In this document: one piece after another, positions 51,008 through 62,400 of the stretch
Layout: each line of letters begins with the position of its first letter
Position numbering within the stretch: position 1 is the first letter of the stretch
Assembly (NCBI RefSeq): GCF_020283565.1
Contig: NC_060060.1
Location: forward strand, 15,376,001 to 15,440,000
Source of the DNA: Trifolium pratense
Taxonomy: Eukaryota; Streptophyta; Magnoliopsida; Fabales; Fabaceae
Reading direction: 5' to 3'
DNA: 64,000 nucleotides
The notes under the pieces: model-generated
The model's database searches: none
What the model saw: the letters and a program-made list of their open reading frames with translations, nothing else
What the model was told of the DNA's origin: nothing
Translations under genes and position numbers: made by a program

Positions 51008-51046
51008 TATTAGGAAGCAATTAATTATAGGAGTACACGTTAGTAC

Positions 51047-53005
51047 TGGTAGAATCAAAGATACAAACTAAGATAGAATTGCATTACATGATAAAATAGA
51101 GTTACAAGAGATTATTATATAGCAAAATTTAGTGGACTATAAACCTAATGGGCCCAATAGCATAAGCCCAATATTTTAGTATCTAACACTCACCCTCAAA
51201 CTCATGATGCGTGAAGCATTGTGAGTTTGTCACACAAAATACTAAAAACATCTAACAAATAAAATAAACTTATAACATTACCCCTCAAGCTAAAGCTTAC
51301 TAAGCTTTAAGCTTGTTACAAATTAACCCAGAAAATAAACCAACTCAACTAATAACTAACTAATTGAGAGAAGCAACCAAAGTGAGTAATCATCCGAGAG
51401 AGAAGTAGCATCCAAAGAGAGAAACCATCAGATAGAAGCATCCAAACAGATCATGAGAGACAAACCAAATCAAACCAATTCATCATCCAATACAATCAAA
51501 GCTAACCAATCCAACAAATCCAAACTTTACCAAACCAAATTGTTCCAATCCAAACTGAACCAAACCAATTTAAATCGAACAAAACCAAATGAGCCATAGA
51601 CCCATAACCAAACAAAATGGGAACTGAACCAATCAAATCAAACTAATCCAAAACAACATAAAGAAGAATCAAACCACAAACAGAAGAATCCGTCAATAGA
51701 GAGAGAAACAAACAAAATAGAAGAACAAAGGGGAGAAATCCAACAGAAGAGAAATCATCAGAGAGAGAATCAATCAGACATAAGAAAAGAAAACATCAGA
51801 GAGAGAGTAATCAAACCAAACAGAGAGAGGAACCAATCAAAAGAACCAATAGAGAGAAAAAGAGAAGCATTCAAACAGAAGAAGAATCAATAGGGAGGGA
51901 GATGCAATCAGACAAAAGAAAATCAACATAGAGAACCAATTAGACAGAGACAATCAAACAGAAGAAACCAAATAGGGGAGAAATGCAATGCAATCCACCA
52001 GAACAAATAGAGGGAGAGGTGCAATCGATCAGAAGAAACAATAGAGAGAAGAGACAATCAAACAAGAAAGACCAATAGAGAGAGACAATCAATCCAAAGA
52101 AACCAAATTAAACCAAACTGATACAAACAAAACAAGATTTTCCAAGACACGTAACTCATTGATGTCAACAGAATGACCAAAACTATCATGTGCCATCACT
52201 TGCAACACAGGACCAAATTAAACTTAGTAACCAACTAATACTCATTAAATTGAAACCTTGACCGATCAACAAATAAAAACTGCAGCCCAACAATTAACAA
52301 ATTGACATTTTTTTTTTTTTTATATTTACTAACTCAAACACCAAAACAATTTACCTTGGAAAACCTTCATCAAAAGAACCACTGCATTGAAGAACCATTC
52401 AAGACAATACCGGAAGATAGCAACCAAACCGGAAATCTAAACAGCATCAAACACACGTATTTCTTTTTATTGTTGCCCTCGAAGAAACTGCTACCGATCA
52501 AAGAGATGCAGCAATCGACAATCAAACATAGGAACAATCTCTTACAATTTTCTCCTATCGTACTCAACATCTCAAAGGGAAATCAACTACCTTTCAATCT
52601 AAATAATCCCAAAACAATGACTTTAAACAAATTCCAACTCTTCCTTAATTGCAAGCGGTGCTTTTATTTTCCTACAACCTTTACAAATCCTACTGCAGTA
52701 AACGACAACCTTCAGATCTCCCTTTTTGAAGTGGAAGCACAACAACATAGACAATCAATCGATCATAAGAAACAAAACAAAAAACATCCCCAAACTTTTT
52801 GGGAACACAAGCGGCGGAAGCGACGAACCGTTCAAGGCGGATCGAACGTTGCTCTCGATACCATGTTAAAATCAAAGATACAAACTAAGATAGAATTGCA
52901 TTACATGATAAAATAGAGTTACAAGAGATTATTATATAGCAAAACCTAGTGGACTATAAACCTAATGGGCCCAATAGCATAAGCCCAATATTTTAGTATC
53001 TAACA
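51047..53005 (-). mobile_element. Non-autonomous LTR retrotransposon (TRIM-like) with 142-bp LTRs
   Basis: LTRs 51047-51188 and 52864-53005 share about 138 of 142 positions. Target duplication agtac (51042-51046, 53006-53010). On the minus strand the right LTR is followed by primer site TGGTATCGAGAGC, and purine-rich GAGGGTGAG precedes the left LTR. The interior is rich in agagagaaacaa-type tracts. A 204-codon ORF at 52302-52916 crosses into the LTR and has no retroelement motif. The block 51285-51335 is the inverse of 4912-4960 in the element in RLK A, so the two families are related. Confidence 0.92.
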
Positions 53006-53174
53006 AGTACCATCATTCTAATCTGATTTGAGTCAATTCTGATATCAAGTGATTTCAGACTTCATCGATCGCAATTGTAGGAGATCGAACCGTGATCATT
53101 CCTACCAAGTACAACATCAATCATCATTGAACCAACTAACGATTGATATTTCATTTTACTAAAGCATAACATTC

Positions 53175-53310
53175 TCTTCGGTCCTAAATATAAGAAATAA
53201 ATTAGTTTTTAGGTTAGTTGAACAATTAATGTATTTGACGTATAATATATACGTCAGATATGTTCAATGAACCTACAATATTATTTATTTCTTATATTTA
53301 GGACCGGAAT
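53175..53310. mobile_element. Stowaway-like MITE, short
   Basis: Inverted ends cggtcctaaatataagaaat and atttcttatatttaggaccg around a centre with cgtataatatatacg. Outer termini eroded. Confidence 0.75.
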
Positions 53311-55092
53311 ACTATTTATTTAAATTAAATATTTTGTTATCCCTATAAATATTTCAAATTTTATTTTTAGTTCCTATAAAATAAACAGTAATAGTATATA
53401 TATCATGATTTGTGCCACAAAAAAAAGAGTATATAATTACATATGATCATGTAAATAAACAAACAGTATAACGTGTGTTCGTGATATTCGCGAAACTATA
53501 TTTCATTATATCTAGCATTGTTGATCTTAAAAACATAAAAAGTTATATTTCTAGCATTAAGTTTGTCTTTATTTTTAATTTCGCTTGTTTAATATGTTTA
53601 ACAAGTATCTCAGACACTGTTTAACATGATCCTTAACTTTTTAATATACTTCATTTGATTACTATTATAGCTAAAAAATACTTTTTAAGTTTATTATAAA
53701 ATTAATATAAATAAACCCTAAAAATAATTTTTTACTATTTTATAATAGAGACTGAAAGAAATATATTGAAAAGAAATACTATACTTTTAAAATACATGTG
53801 AACATTTTTCCTTAAACTTTTATGAACTTCAGTTCAGACAACAAAAAAAGTGATAAGTCAAAGTCAAGTCAATTGTTTAAACAGACCGAAAAGTACGACA
53901 CATATGGGAGTCAAATTTAAGTGACAGTGCTATGTGATTAATGTGGCTACCTACGTAGTGAATCTACTAATTTTTTGACTATAGATATTGTCTATCGGAA
54001 GTGAATTATACGTACTCAACAATTAGCCACACAATATTAACTCATTAGTCTTCGTCAATTTCAACACGCATAATAATGGAAGTTCCAATTCCAAATCGAC
54101 TAATTCAATTTCCATGGACTTTATTTCCAGTTTCCACTAATTAAGCAACCAAGTATTTTAGGGTGACAAACTCCTCATTCTTTCTAAGTTTTATTTTCCA
54201 ACTTTCATAAAAAAGGGGGGGATTTTTCGACCCAAAATCACTCTCTTTGCATCTTTTACTATTTGCTTTAATCTAAATAAGTGGTTTTAACATAGATTAA
54301 AATTTTCTTGTGTTTTTTTTTATGATTTTGTCGTCCTGTCTTTTTGCGGTGTTTGTATTCCCGTTTTGTTGCGGTGTTCGTTTGATTGAATTGGCAGATC
54401 AACTTCGATCAACTACTGATTCACACGGTGATTAAGTTCGTCAACGATGCAGATTCGGAGACATAGGTATTCCGGTTACTTTAATTTTATCACATTATTT
54501 GTAGGCATGAGTATGCCGTGTTATGCTATTAACTTGGATGTTATGAGTTTGTTCGCATATTCATCATTTTCGTTTTTAGCATTCATCATTTTCGTTTTTA
54601 ATGGTATTGAATTTGTACTTGAATCTGATGCACTCTACCAATTTGAATGAATGAATATCTTTTATTTTAATAAAAAAAAAGTTATTATGGTCAATTACTT
54701 TGATTTTACATTTCACAATATATACCTGAAAAATAAGTCGGTGAAAATTGAATATTTTTTTTAGTATAAAAGAGGGCTTAAGTCTAAAGAAGAGAGACTA
54801 TAACCGAATGATGTGGGAGTAATGATCCCCAACCTATCCGCTAACGATAAATCAAACATAAACATGTCACTAAAACTTAGAAAGAATGTCACTAAAACAA
54901 ACATAAAAAAAAACACATCCAATATCCAAGTTACAACCTTTATCAACTAAAACGTCCGCACATTTATTCGCTTCCCAATAAAAATGATGAACTAATTACC
55001 TCCCACTCCAAAGCTTATTATCTTCTAATACATCAGCCCTTATGAGCTACTTCCTCTGATCATAATTATAAACAAATTGTATTTAGACTATT
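53311..55092. other. Intergenic, no recognised gene
   Basis: AT-rich. 54290-54670 has GC-richer leader-like sequence (ttgccgg-poor, gcggtgttcgtttgattgaa), a 67-codon ORF at 54447-54650 without recognisable domain, and an A-rich stop near 54672, possibly a decayed retroposon. 54050-54120 repeats sequence from 20385-20450. Confidence 0.35.
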
Positions 55093-55412
55093 ACATAGAC
55101 TATTACATAAAGTTGTCCTAATTAGTTTATTTATGTGATACAATGAACCTAGACTATTACATAATGATACCCATCTATATATGATGGTATATATCAGCGC
55201 GACTACAAATTTTTTATTTTTTTTACAATGAGATTGAGATCGAACCAAAGACCTATAACGTATTACCCGAACCCTTCACCACTAGATCAAATTTAGTGGC
55301 TTAGCACGCCTGCAACCTTTTACTTATAATAATTACTAATAACTAATCGTTTGTTCCTTCATTTTTCTTTCTTGTGTTCAAACTCATGTTAAAACTAATT
55401 AATTGTGATATT
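55093..55412 (+). pseudogene. Relic of ALKBH8 last intron
   Basis: Matches 45230-45440: aaagttgtcctaattagttt, aatgaacctagactattaca, then after a SINE gcaaccttttacttataat through aaaactaattaattgtg, stopping a few bases short of the last-exon acceptor. A further dispersed piece of the ALKBH8 3' block, here without an adjacent RLK. Confidence 0.8.
55204..55300 (-). mobile_element. tRNA-derived SINE in the ALKBH8 relic
   Basis: On the minus strand: TGATCTAGTGGTGAAGG (A box), TTTGGTTCGATCTC (B box), CTCATTGTAAAA tail. Same family as 38907-39000. Confidence 0.7.
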
Positions 55413-55539
55413 GAAGGGTCCAGCCTCATTATGAAGGGGCCCAAATATGATAAACATAAATAGGCCTAAAAAGACTAAGCCCCTCGGATAAAATATAGGT
55501 CTTAAGTCTCAATTTATTTTTTTATCCAAAAAAATTTGA

Positions 55540-55800
55540 TAACTAAGTTCCGATTTTTTTTCGGAAAAAAGGTTTCCGATATTTTTTCGGAAATTTTTTT
55601 AAATTTTCTCGAAAAAAAGTTTCTGATTATTTTGGGGAAAAAATTTCGATTTTAGATAAAAACAATTCCGGAGTTTTTTTCAGAAAAAAGTTTCGATATT
55701 TTTATTGGAAAAAAGGTTTCAGATTTTTCCGAAACAAAAGTTTCAAGTCTTTTTCGGAAATTATTTTCGATTTTTTCTACGAAAAAAGTTCTCGATTTTT
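55540..55800. repeat. Degenerate hairpin-forming repeat (tttttcggaaaaaa type)
   Basis: About eight irregular copies of a motif alternating ttttttcgg and gaaaaaagtttc, each self-complementary. Confidence 0.7.
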
Positions 55801-56008
55801 TCTTTGCAACTAGCTGTTACTCTAATCTACTCAACCTCAACATATTAAAGTTTGGGAATTTTAGAATTTTACCAAAGTTAACCAGCACCCATATAATGTA
55901 CTTATGTGTTTTAGTTTTCTTAAATTCTTGAGCATTCTAGGAAATGCACTTTTCTTGCTAATGAGTATCACCGGAGCATTTTTTAAAGATTTTAAATAGT
56001 AAATTTTA
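55801..56008. other. AT-rich spacer
   Basis: Nothing recognised. Confidence 0.4.
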
Positions 56009-56351
56009 GGCTTAACTACATATTTGGTCCCTTACGTTTATTTTAGGTTTCAATTTGGTCCCTTACGTTTAAAAAGTATCAATTTGGTCCCTTACGTTTA
56101 TTTTAGGTTTCAAGTTAGTCCTTTCCGTTAGTTTTGTCACTTTCAACGTTTGAACAATACACGTGTCACTGTGTCCAAGTGCCACGTGTCAGTCCACATA
56201 TGCAAATTGACTGCCACATGTGACAAAATTGACGGAAAGGACTAACTTGAAACCTAAAATAAACGTAAGGGACCAAATTGATACTTTTTAAACGTAAGGG
56301 ACCAAATTGAAACCTAAAATAAATGTAAGGGACCAAATGTGTAGTTAAGCC
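56009..56351. mobile_element. Mutator-like MITE
   Basis: Inverted ends ggcttaactacatatttggt and accaaatgtgtagttaagcc, with internal repeats of ggtcccttacgttta. Perfect 9-bp target duplication taaatttta (56000-56008, 56352-56360). Confidence 0.93.
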
Positions 56352-56410
56352 TAAATTTTAATAAAAACGTGTGAAGTACAATACATTCGTAATTGAATGG
56401 CATGAGTTAT

Positions 56411-56597
56411 TGTTGGGTCATGAGGGGGTCCGGGGAATCATCACATCGGGCCTTGAACAACTACACAAGTGAGTTAGACACCACACTTTAACCCAAAACA
56501 TTAAGGTGTTAGGTTAATGAGTTCTCTCACTTATAAACCATTCAACATTCACTGTTTCATCCGATGTGAGACTCAACTCACACTTGAAATACCAACA
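56411..56597. mobile_element. Solo LTR
   Basis: 187 bp starting TGTTGGGTCATGAGG and ending AAATACCAACA, with 5-bp target duplication gttat (56406-56410, 56598-56602). No internal region, so LTR-LTR recombination is inferred. Confidence 0.8.
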
Positions 56598-56602
56598 GTT
56601 AT

Positions 56603-57129
56603 TATGCATAAGGAATAAACTTATGCATGGTGCATAAATAAATCCCCACCATCAAATTGAACAAACACATTATTTCCCATCCCCAAATCAACAACAGCAA
56701 CCCCTGAACGTCATCAGATTGCTTCGTAGTTAGTTTTAAACTAAAATCATGCCAAGACCATTTTTGCTTGGAATTGTTTCACATTAGATGTACTTAATCA
56801 TGTCAAAACTATTTTTACTGTGGAATGATTTCAGAGGGTTGTAATCCAAAACCATTTTGCTCTGGAATAGTTTTGTGTGTTTTTATGCATGGTGCATAAG
56901 AAATTCGTTTATACACCGTAATTCCCTAATTGAATTATTAAAGAGTGCCCCAAGAATATTCGCTAGCATTTTCCATAATATATATTTTATGCAGATATAT
57001 GTTTATATAGAATAACATTTAATTAAAATTATGATCACTATACAAATATTTTTTTAAGATTTAAACTCAGACTTTAAATTTACAATACAAAATTTTAACA
57101 CTAAACTAACATCTCACATATTCCAATAT
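56603..57129. other. Intergenic with inverted-motif pair
   Basis: tatgcatggtgcataa occurs at about 56620 and 56885 and is itself palindromic; this may mark a decayed MITE. No gene. Confidence 0.4.
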
Positions 57130-57141
57130 AACATTTATGTA

Positions 57142-57315
57142 ACTAAATTTTAGTGGTTCAGTGGTGATTAGCGCTGGATTTGATAGGGAGGACCACGGTT
57201 CGATCCCCCGCAACTGCATTTGAAAGGGGACTGAAACCACTTGATGCCAGAACTCACCTCAAACTCTGTACTACTTAACCCCCTTCTCCTAGCAACCAGA
57301 GGGTAAAAAAAAAAA
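57142..57315 (+). mobile_element. tRNA-derived SINE with perfect target duplication
   Basis: A box tggttcagtggtg, B box ggttcgatccc, body of about 174 bp, poly-A end. Flanked by the 12-bp duplication aacatttatgta (57130-57141, 57316-57327). Confidence 0.92.
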
Positions 57316-57327
57316 AACATTTATGTA

Positions 57328-59401
57328 TATAATAATGAAGGCTATAATTCCAAATCCACTACAACATAGTGACACAAGTGGATTTTTTAATTTCCAAATC
57401 CACTAATTCAATCAACAATTAGCCACAAGTGAGAAGTAGAGTCGCCCTTGAGAGGTGGTCAGCAATGACCGTGTGCAAAGTATGTTGGAAAAATATTATC
57501 CGACATAGAATTATTTCATTAATATAAATTAAAGAAATATTGGTACAAATAAATATGATACATCATGAAATAAAATTGATTACATAATAAAATAAAATAG
57601 AATAGAGAAGAAGAAAAGCTTATCAATTTTGACTGAGGCGTGCAAATTGCACTAGGCTTAAGAGTATTTCGTCACCACAGGTAAGTTACCCGGTGCAGTT
57701 GGTCTCATAGCTAATACCCTCCAGGATACAACAGTCACTTCTTGCTAGCACTGCACGTGAATTAGCAAGGTCTCATAGAACTCTTTTTGGATGCTCATGG
57801 GAACTTATTATTATATTTGCTTGTTAATTTTTCACCCTTACTCTTGTTCCTCTTCGTTTATGCATTACAATTTTTCCTATATAGAGGAAGAAGTAGTAGC
57901 TCAAGCAACCAACATTAAAATTATTAATGTTGCAATTACCTTTCTATAAAAACAAAACCGAAAGTCCATAATTAAGATAGTTCAATGTACCAAATAAAGT
58001 GAACGGCTATATTGACTTGGTAAGAACATAAAACGGTGCCACATAATAAATAATAATAATACTTTAAAATAAATTATTATAATAAAAATTATAACAAAGT
58101 ATACACAGTTAATTTTGTAGCAAGTAATAAGAAAAGTATCGATCTCAGGAGGATTGCTTAGTGAAACTTTATCTCATTAATTTCACAATTGTACTTATGC
58201 TTATTAGGGAAAAGACAATTAAACATCATTTTGGTAACAAACATATAAAGTAAAGGAATTATTAAAAAGGGTTTTGATATCAAGAGTAAAGAGTAGTTGG
58301 TCTTATGATCCACTTAACGTCAATCAATGTTGTGTGAGTGATATGTGGTGTCAAGACTATTGTGAGCAAGCTTACCTAGTGGTCCATGTCTGCAACGTTA
58401 AGATGATAAACCAGTAGTTAAGATGATTCCTATGTCTAGGTTCATACTTAGTACGTTTTAGTTCGGAAAAGATTGCTTCATTCTCACTATGGACTTAAGG
58501 CTTATGTCTAAGTCCTTTAAGAAAGAGTGATGTGTCCATACCCTACCATATTATTTCTCTAGATCCATTCAATGCTAGATGTCTCATAACAATGAACTTA
58601 TGTTTAAATCTAAAGTGATCAAGCTAAGATAAAAACATATAGAATTAACTCAAGAGAAAATAAAATAGCATAAACAACCCTACAATCACATCACATAAAC
58701 AACATCGAAATTAATTAAGCTTCACATAATTCCAACTATAGAGAGTTTAGCTCATATTGAGTTGAGTAACCGATACAACCATAGATAGAGATTTACAAAT
58801 CATAGAGAAAGATAAACCTCCGACCAACGGCGGCGAATCACCGATTATCAGATCTCAGAGTTGCGTCTGCTCTTCACCGGAATGGCTGCGCTTGACGGTA
58901 GATCTAAGATGACCTTTCAAAGATAGTAAAATTAGATCTAGAGGCCCCTTTATATAAGCATCAGCATCGGGAATTGGGCCTTTAAAGAGTGGAGAAAGAT
59001 TAGCCCACTAACCAACGAATATTCCCCAAAGTAGCCAATACAATAGAAAGTATTGTACTACACTTAGAAAATAGTCAGGCTATCTTTCCTCCACTATGCA
59101 GCTTCATTCAAACATTCAACTCTGACGTGGCCAAGTTTGACTCACGCTTTGACTCCAGTCATCAAATCTGTACAGACTCAGGATGTCTTGACTCTGATTA
59201 TCATTAATTATCTATGAAGCGTTCTTCAACTTCACTCAGTGGTCTGTCTTGACTCCTTTTGTCAATAGAACTGCTCTTTTTTCATAGAGGATTACATAAG
59301 AGCCTAAGTACATCACTAGACTCAAAAACATAATAAAATGACTCTAAAGCAACTGTAAATCACCGTCTGGTCATGTAATAATCAAAGTAATAGGGATAAC
59401 A
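57328..59401. other. Unclassified repetitive DNA
   Basis: No gene. 58780-58960 is GC-richer (ccgaccaacggcggcgaatc) and reads like the leader or LTR-end sequence of another retroelement. Ends could not be fixed. Confidence 0.3.
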
Positions 59402-62400
59402 TGTTAGAATATTTTCTAATATTTTGTGGGCTGCAATCAATTGTGGGTTTTGGTTTTAATAAAAACGGGTTGATGTTGTTGTGATCCATTTGATGATGCT
59501 TAAGCCCGATAATTGTGATCAGTAATAATGGGCTTGAACACTAATTCTGATTTGTGTAGAAACAAAGTGTAGGCCCAACTCTAGAGTCCATGATGGGTGG
59601 TACTAGGGTTGTTATCTTATAAATAGATAGGCTAGGTCCCCTTTGCCGTCACGTTGTCAAGCTAGCATAAGCGCTCATTTGTTGTCTTCCCCATCAAAGA
59701 CCTCAAAGACTGGAGCATGTGATTAGGCAGAGGAAGACCTTGTCTAGTATATCGATGTTTTCGATATTGGTGCGCTTCCGGTAATGATGGTTTGTGATTA
59801 TGATTATCAAGTAAGTGTGTTCTAATTTCATATAATATATTGATCTCTAATTGTTAATTATTACATGTGGTATCAGAGCCCAATATTATATGATTAGAAC
59901 CCTAATTTAATTGAGTCAAAATTCATTCTTTCACTGAAATCTTTAGATTCATTCTGTTTCATATGCTATGTTGGAATAAAACCTTTTATAATGAATAATG
60001 AATAATTATTCACGTAAAGCTACCAGTGATATGTTATTTCTGTAAGAGAAAATGAATAAATTGATTTCGGTTCTTGGATCAGAGTATCACATGCCTTTTT
60101 TTTATTTTTATTGTTGCCGTATTTTGTGAATCAAGAATGAAGAGGGGTTTCTCAAATTGTTTTTATAGATGTGCAACACATAATCAGTTGGACTGGTTTT
60201 TCAATTTTATCAATCGGCTTTTAATATTTTGACCGAGTATATAAGACAAATTATCTTAAAAGGTCATTGAGTAATAATCTCTCTCCCACTTGCAATTTCA
60301 AGACTTTAACTTTGACTAATAGTGAAACCATAAATTTTAATGGTCTTTCTATTTGAATCGTATGATTGATGCTTTATATAAATGGGCAGCATGTTATTTT
60401 GTTTGAATTTTTATGTGGTTTGCTGCAAACTCGTCTGATGATGGAGTAATAATGTTTGTGTTTGTCATACTTGGTTTCTGAACGACTTCGATAGATAATT
60501 GGTACAACTGGTTTATATTATGCTGTTGATATTTTGATCCAATTGACTCACTATTTCATTGCTGAAACTTTTCTTTTTGCGGCATGATTTTGTATTGTGG
60601 GAATTACACCATCAAAATTGCTTCAATCATACTTATTTATTAACCCTTGATCAAAAAAAAAAAAATTGAAAAGTTGATTTACATATGGGTTTCAATCAAC
60701 ACAATATTTATGAAATATTGTCTATAACTTCATGTGTATATAGTGTGATGCTGATTTTGTCTATAACCACAGTCAATCCTAGAACACTGTTGGATTCCTT
60801 TTCTCATCAATTCAAATTTGTTAGTCAGTTTGTTTATTCCCTGAACTTATGGATTCAATTTGGCAGGTCGAGATAATATCGGTCAATTATAGTATTATTT
60901 GATTTTGACATTAGTGGTTCGTTTGTGTCCATGATTTTTGGATCCGTGGTTATTATTATGCTAATTCTTTCACTTGAGTAATTGTTTCCTTAACAAATCA
61001 CAAAGGATCCATATTTCATTTTATTCTTTGGATCGGTGGTTATTATTATTTTCTTTGTGCACCACACTGTGTGTATGGCATCATGATTAATATGATAATC
61101 ATGTGAGCCAATTTTTATTTTGATGGCTTCTTTTGGATATTTTTTATTATTTGGACTTGCAACAAAGTTAATTAGCATGAATTTTTCCTTTCCATACCAT
61201 GAATCGGTTTGGTTGGAATTTTGAATTTTTTGAACACAGTGAAATATTTGTTTGATATTTGATATTAATATCACATTCTTGGTTTGGGAAATGAGATAAT
61301 TTTGAAAGATCTCTATATATTTGGTGATTAACGTGAGAATCATATGAGATTGGAGCCTAAAATATTATTTAAGAAAATCTCTTTTGAAGTGGTAACACTG
61401 ATATGAAACATTTTTGTTAAAGTTTGGAAGTTACTTTAGGCTCAATTTTGTTAATTATGACACCAAATATGTATGCCTTATTTCTATAAACATGCTGAGA
61501 AAAGTTTTTGAGCAATTATTTAAGGCAATTGAAAACTAATATCCTTGTAACTTATTATTTATATAAGTTGGGTCGATTATTATTATTGAAGTCATTTTAT
61601 TATGATATAACGGTTTGCACTTGATTTGTGACTATTTGAGATGACACCGTCAAATATCTTATCGCGAAGTCTTCGATTCTCATTGATTCCATTTACAAGG
61701 ATGAAAAAGTCACACTCTTGGAGGTTAGTGGTGTAATTATTTATCCTCTTGTGACTTGTTATATAATTGCATATAAGGGGAAATTTGTTTTCAATATCGT
61801 CTACTCCTTTTGAAATAATAAATGTGCAATTATATATTAAAGTTTTGTTGTTTTTCCAGAATATTCTAAATTAGAAACTCTCTATATAATAATTAATTGA
61901 TTTTTTGTTATATACTCCAATTTTTAAAAACTTTACTCTAATGAGTGGGAGTATTTTAAGTTTAATATTTTGAGAGTTCTATTCTGGATAAAATACAATT
62001 TTAAATTTAGTGTGACATTACTCGACATGTCTTTTGTGTGATAGAGAAGATAGTTGAATATTTGGTAATATATTTTAAAAATTTTGAATTATATTTCAAC
62101 TATAATTCTCTATCAAGTGGGAGAGTTTTACATGTCAATTATTTATAAATATTTGTAGAGACTTACATTGAGGATTTTAACGTCCTATGGTATTTATAAA
62201 AGTTCGGGACTATTTGGTTTATATCCTCAATTGATTTAAAATTGAAGTCTCTTATTTTTCCGCTGCGTAAATTATGTATTTATTATATTGAGTTGATTGT
62301 TTCACAGTAATGATCTCTTATGAGTTGACTGTTTAATAGTAATGATATCTCCCCTAAAATACTAATTTTCCGCATTAAAAGAAATATGTTGAGAATGCGA

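Noticed and set aside
52302..52916. 204-codon ORF as a gene
   Set aside because: It lies in the interior of a non-autonomous LTR element, runs into the LTR, has no domain and biased low-complexity composition.
57151..57215. tRNA gene
   Set aside because: Only A and B boxes are tRNA-like; it has a poly-A end and 12-bp target duplication, so it is a SINE.
60685..61343. Short ORFs at 60685-60876 and 60990-61343
   Set aside because: Within the LARD interior, no retroelement or other motif, and lengths expected by chance in AT-rich DNA.
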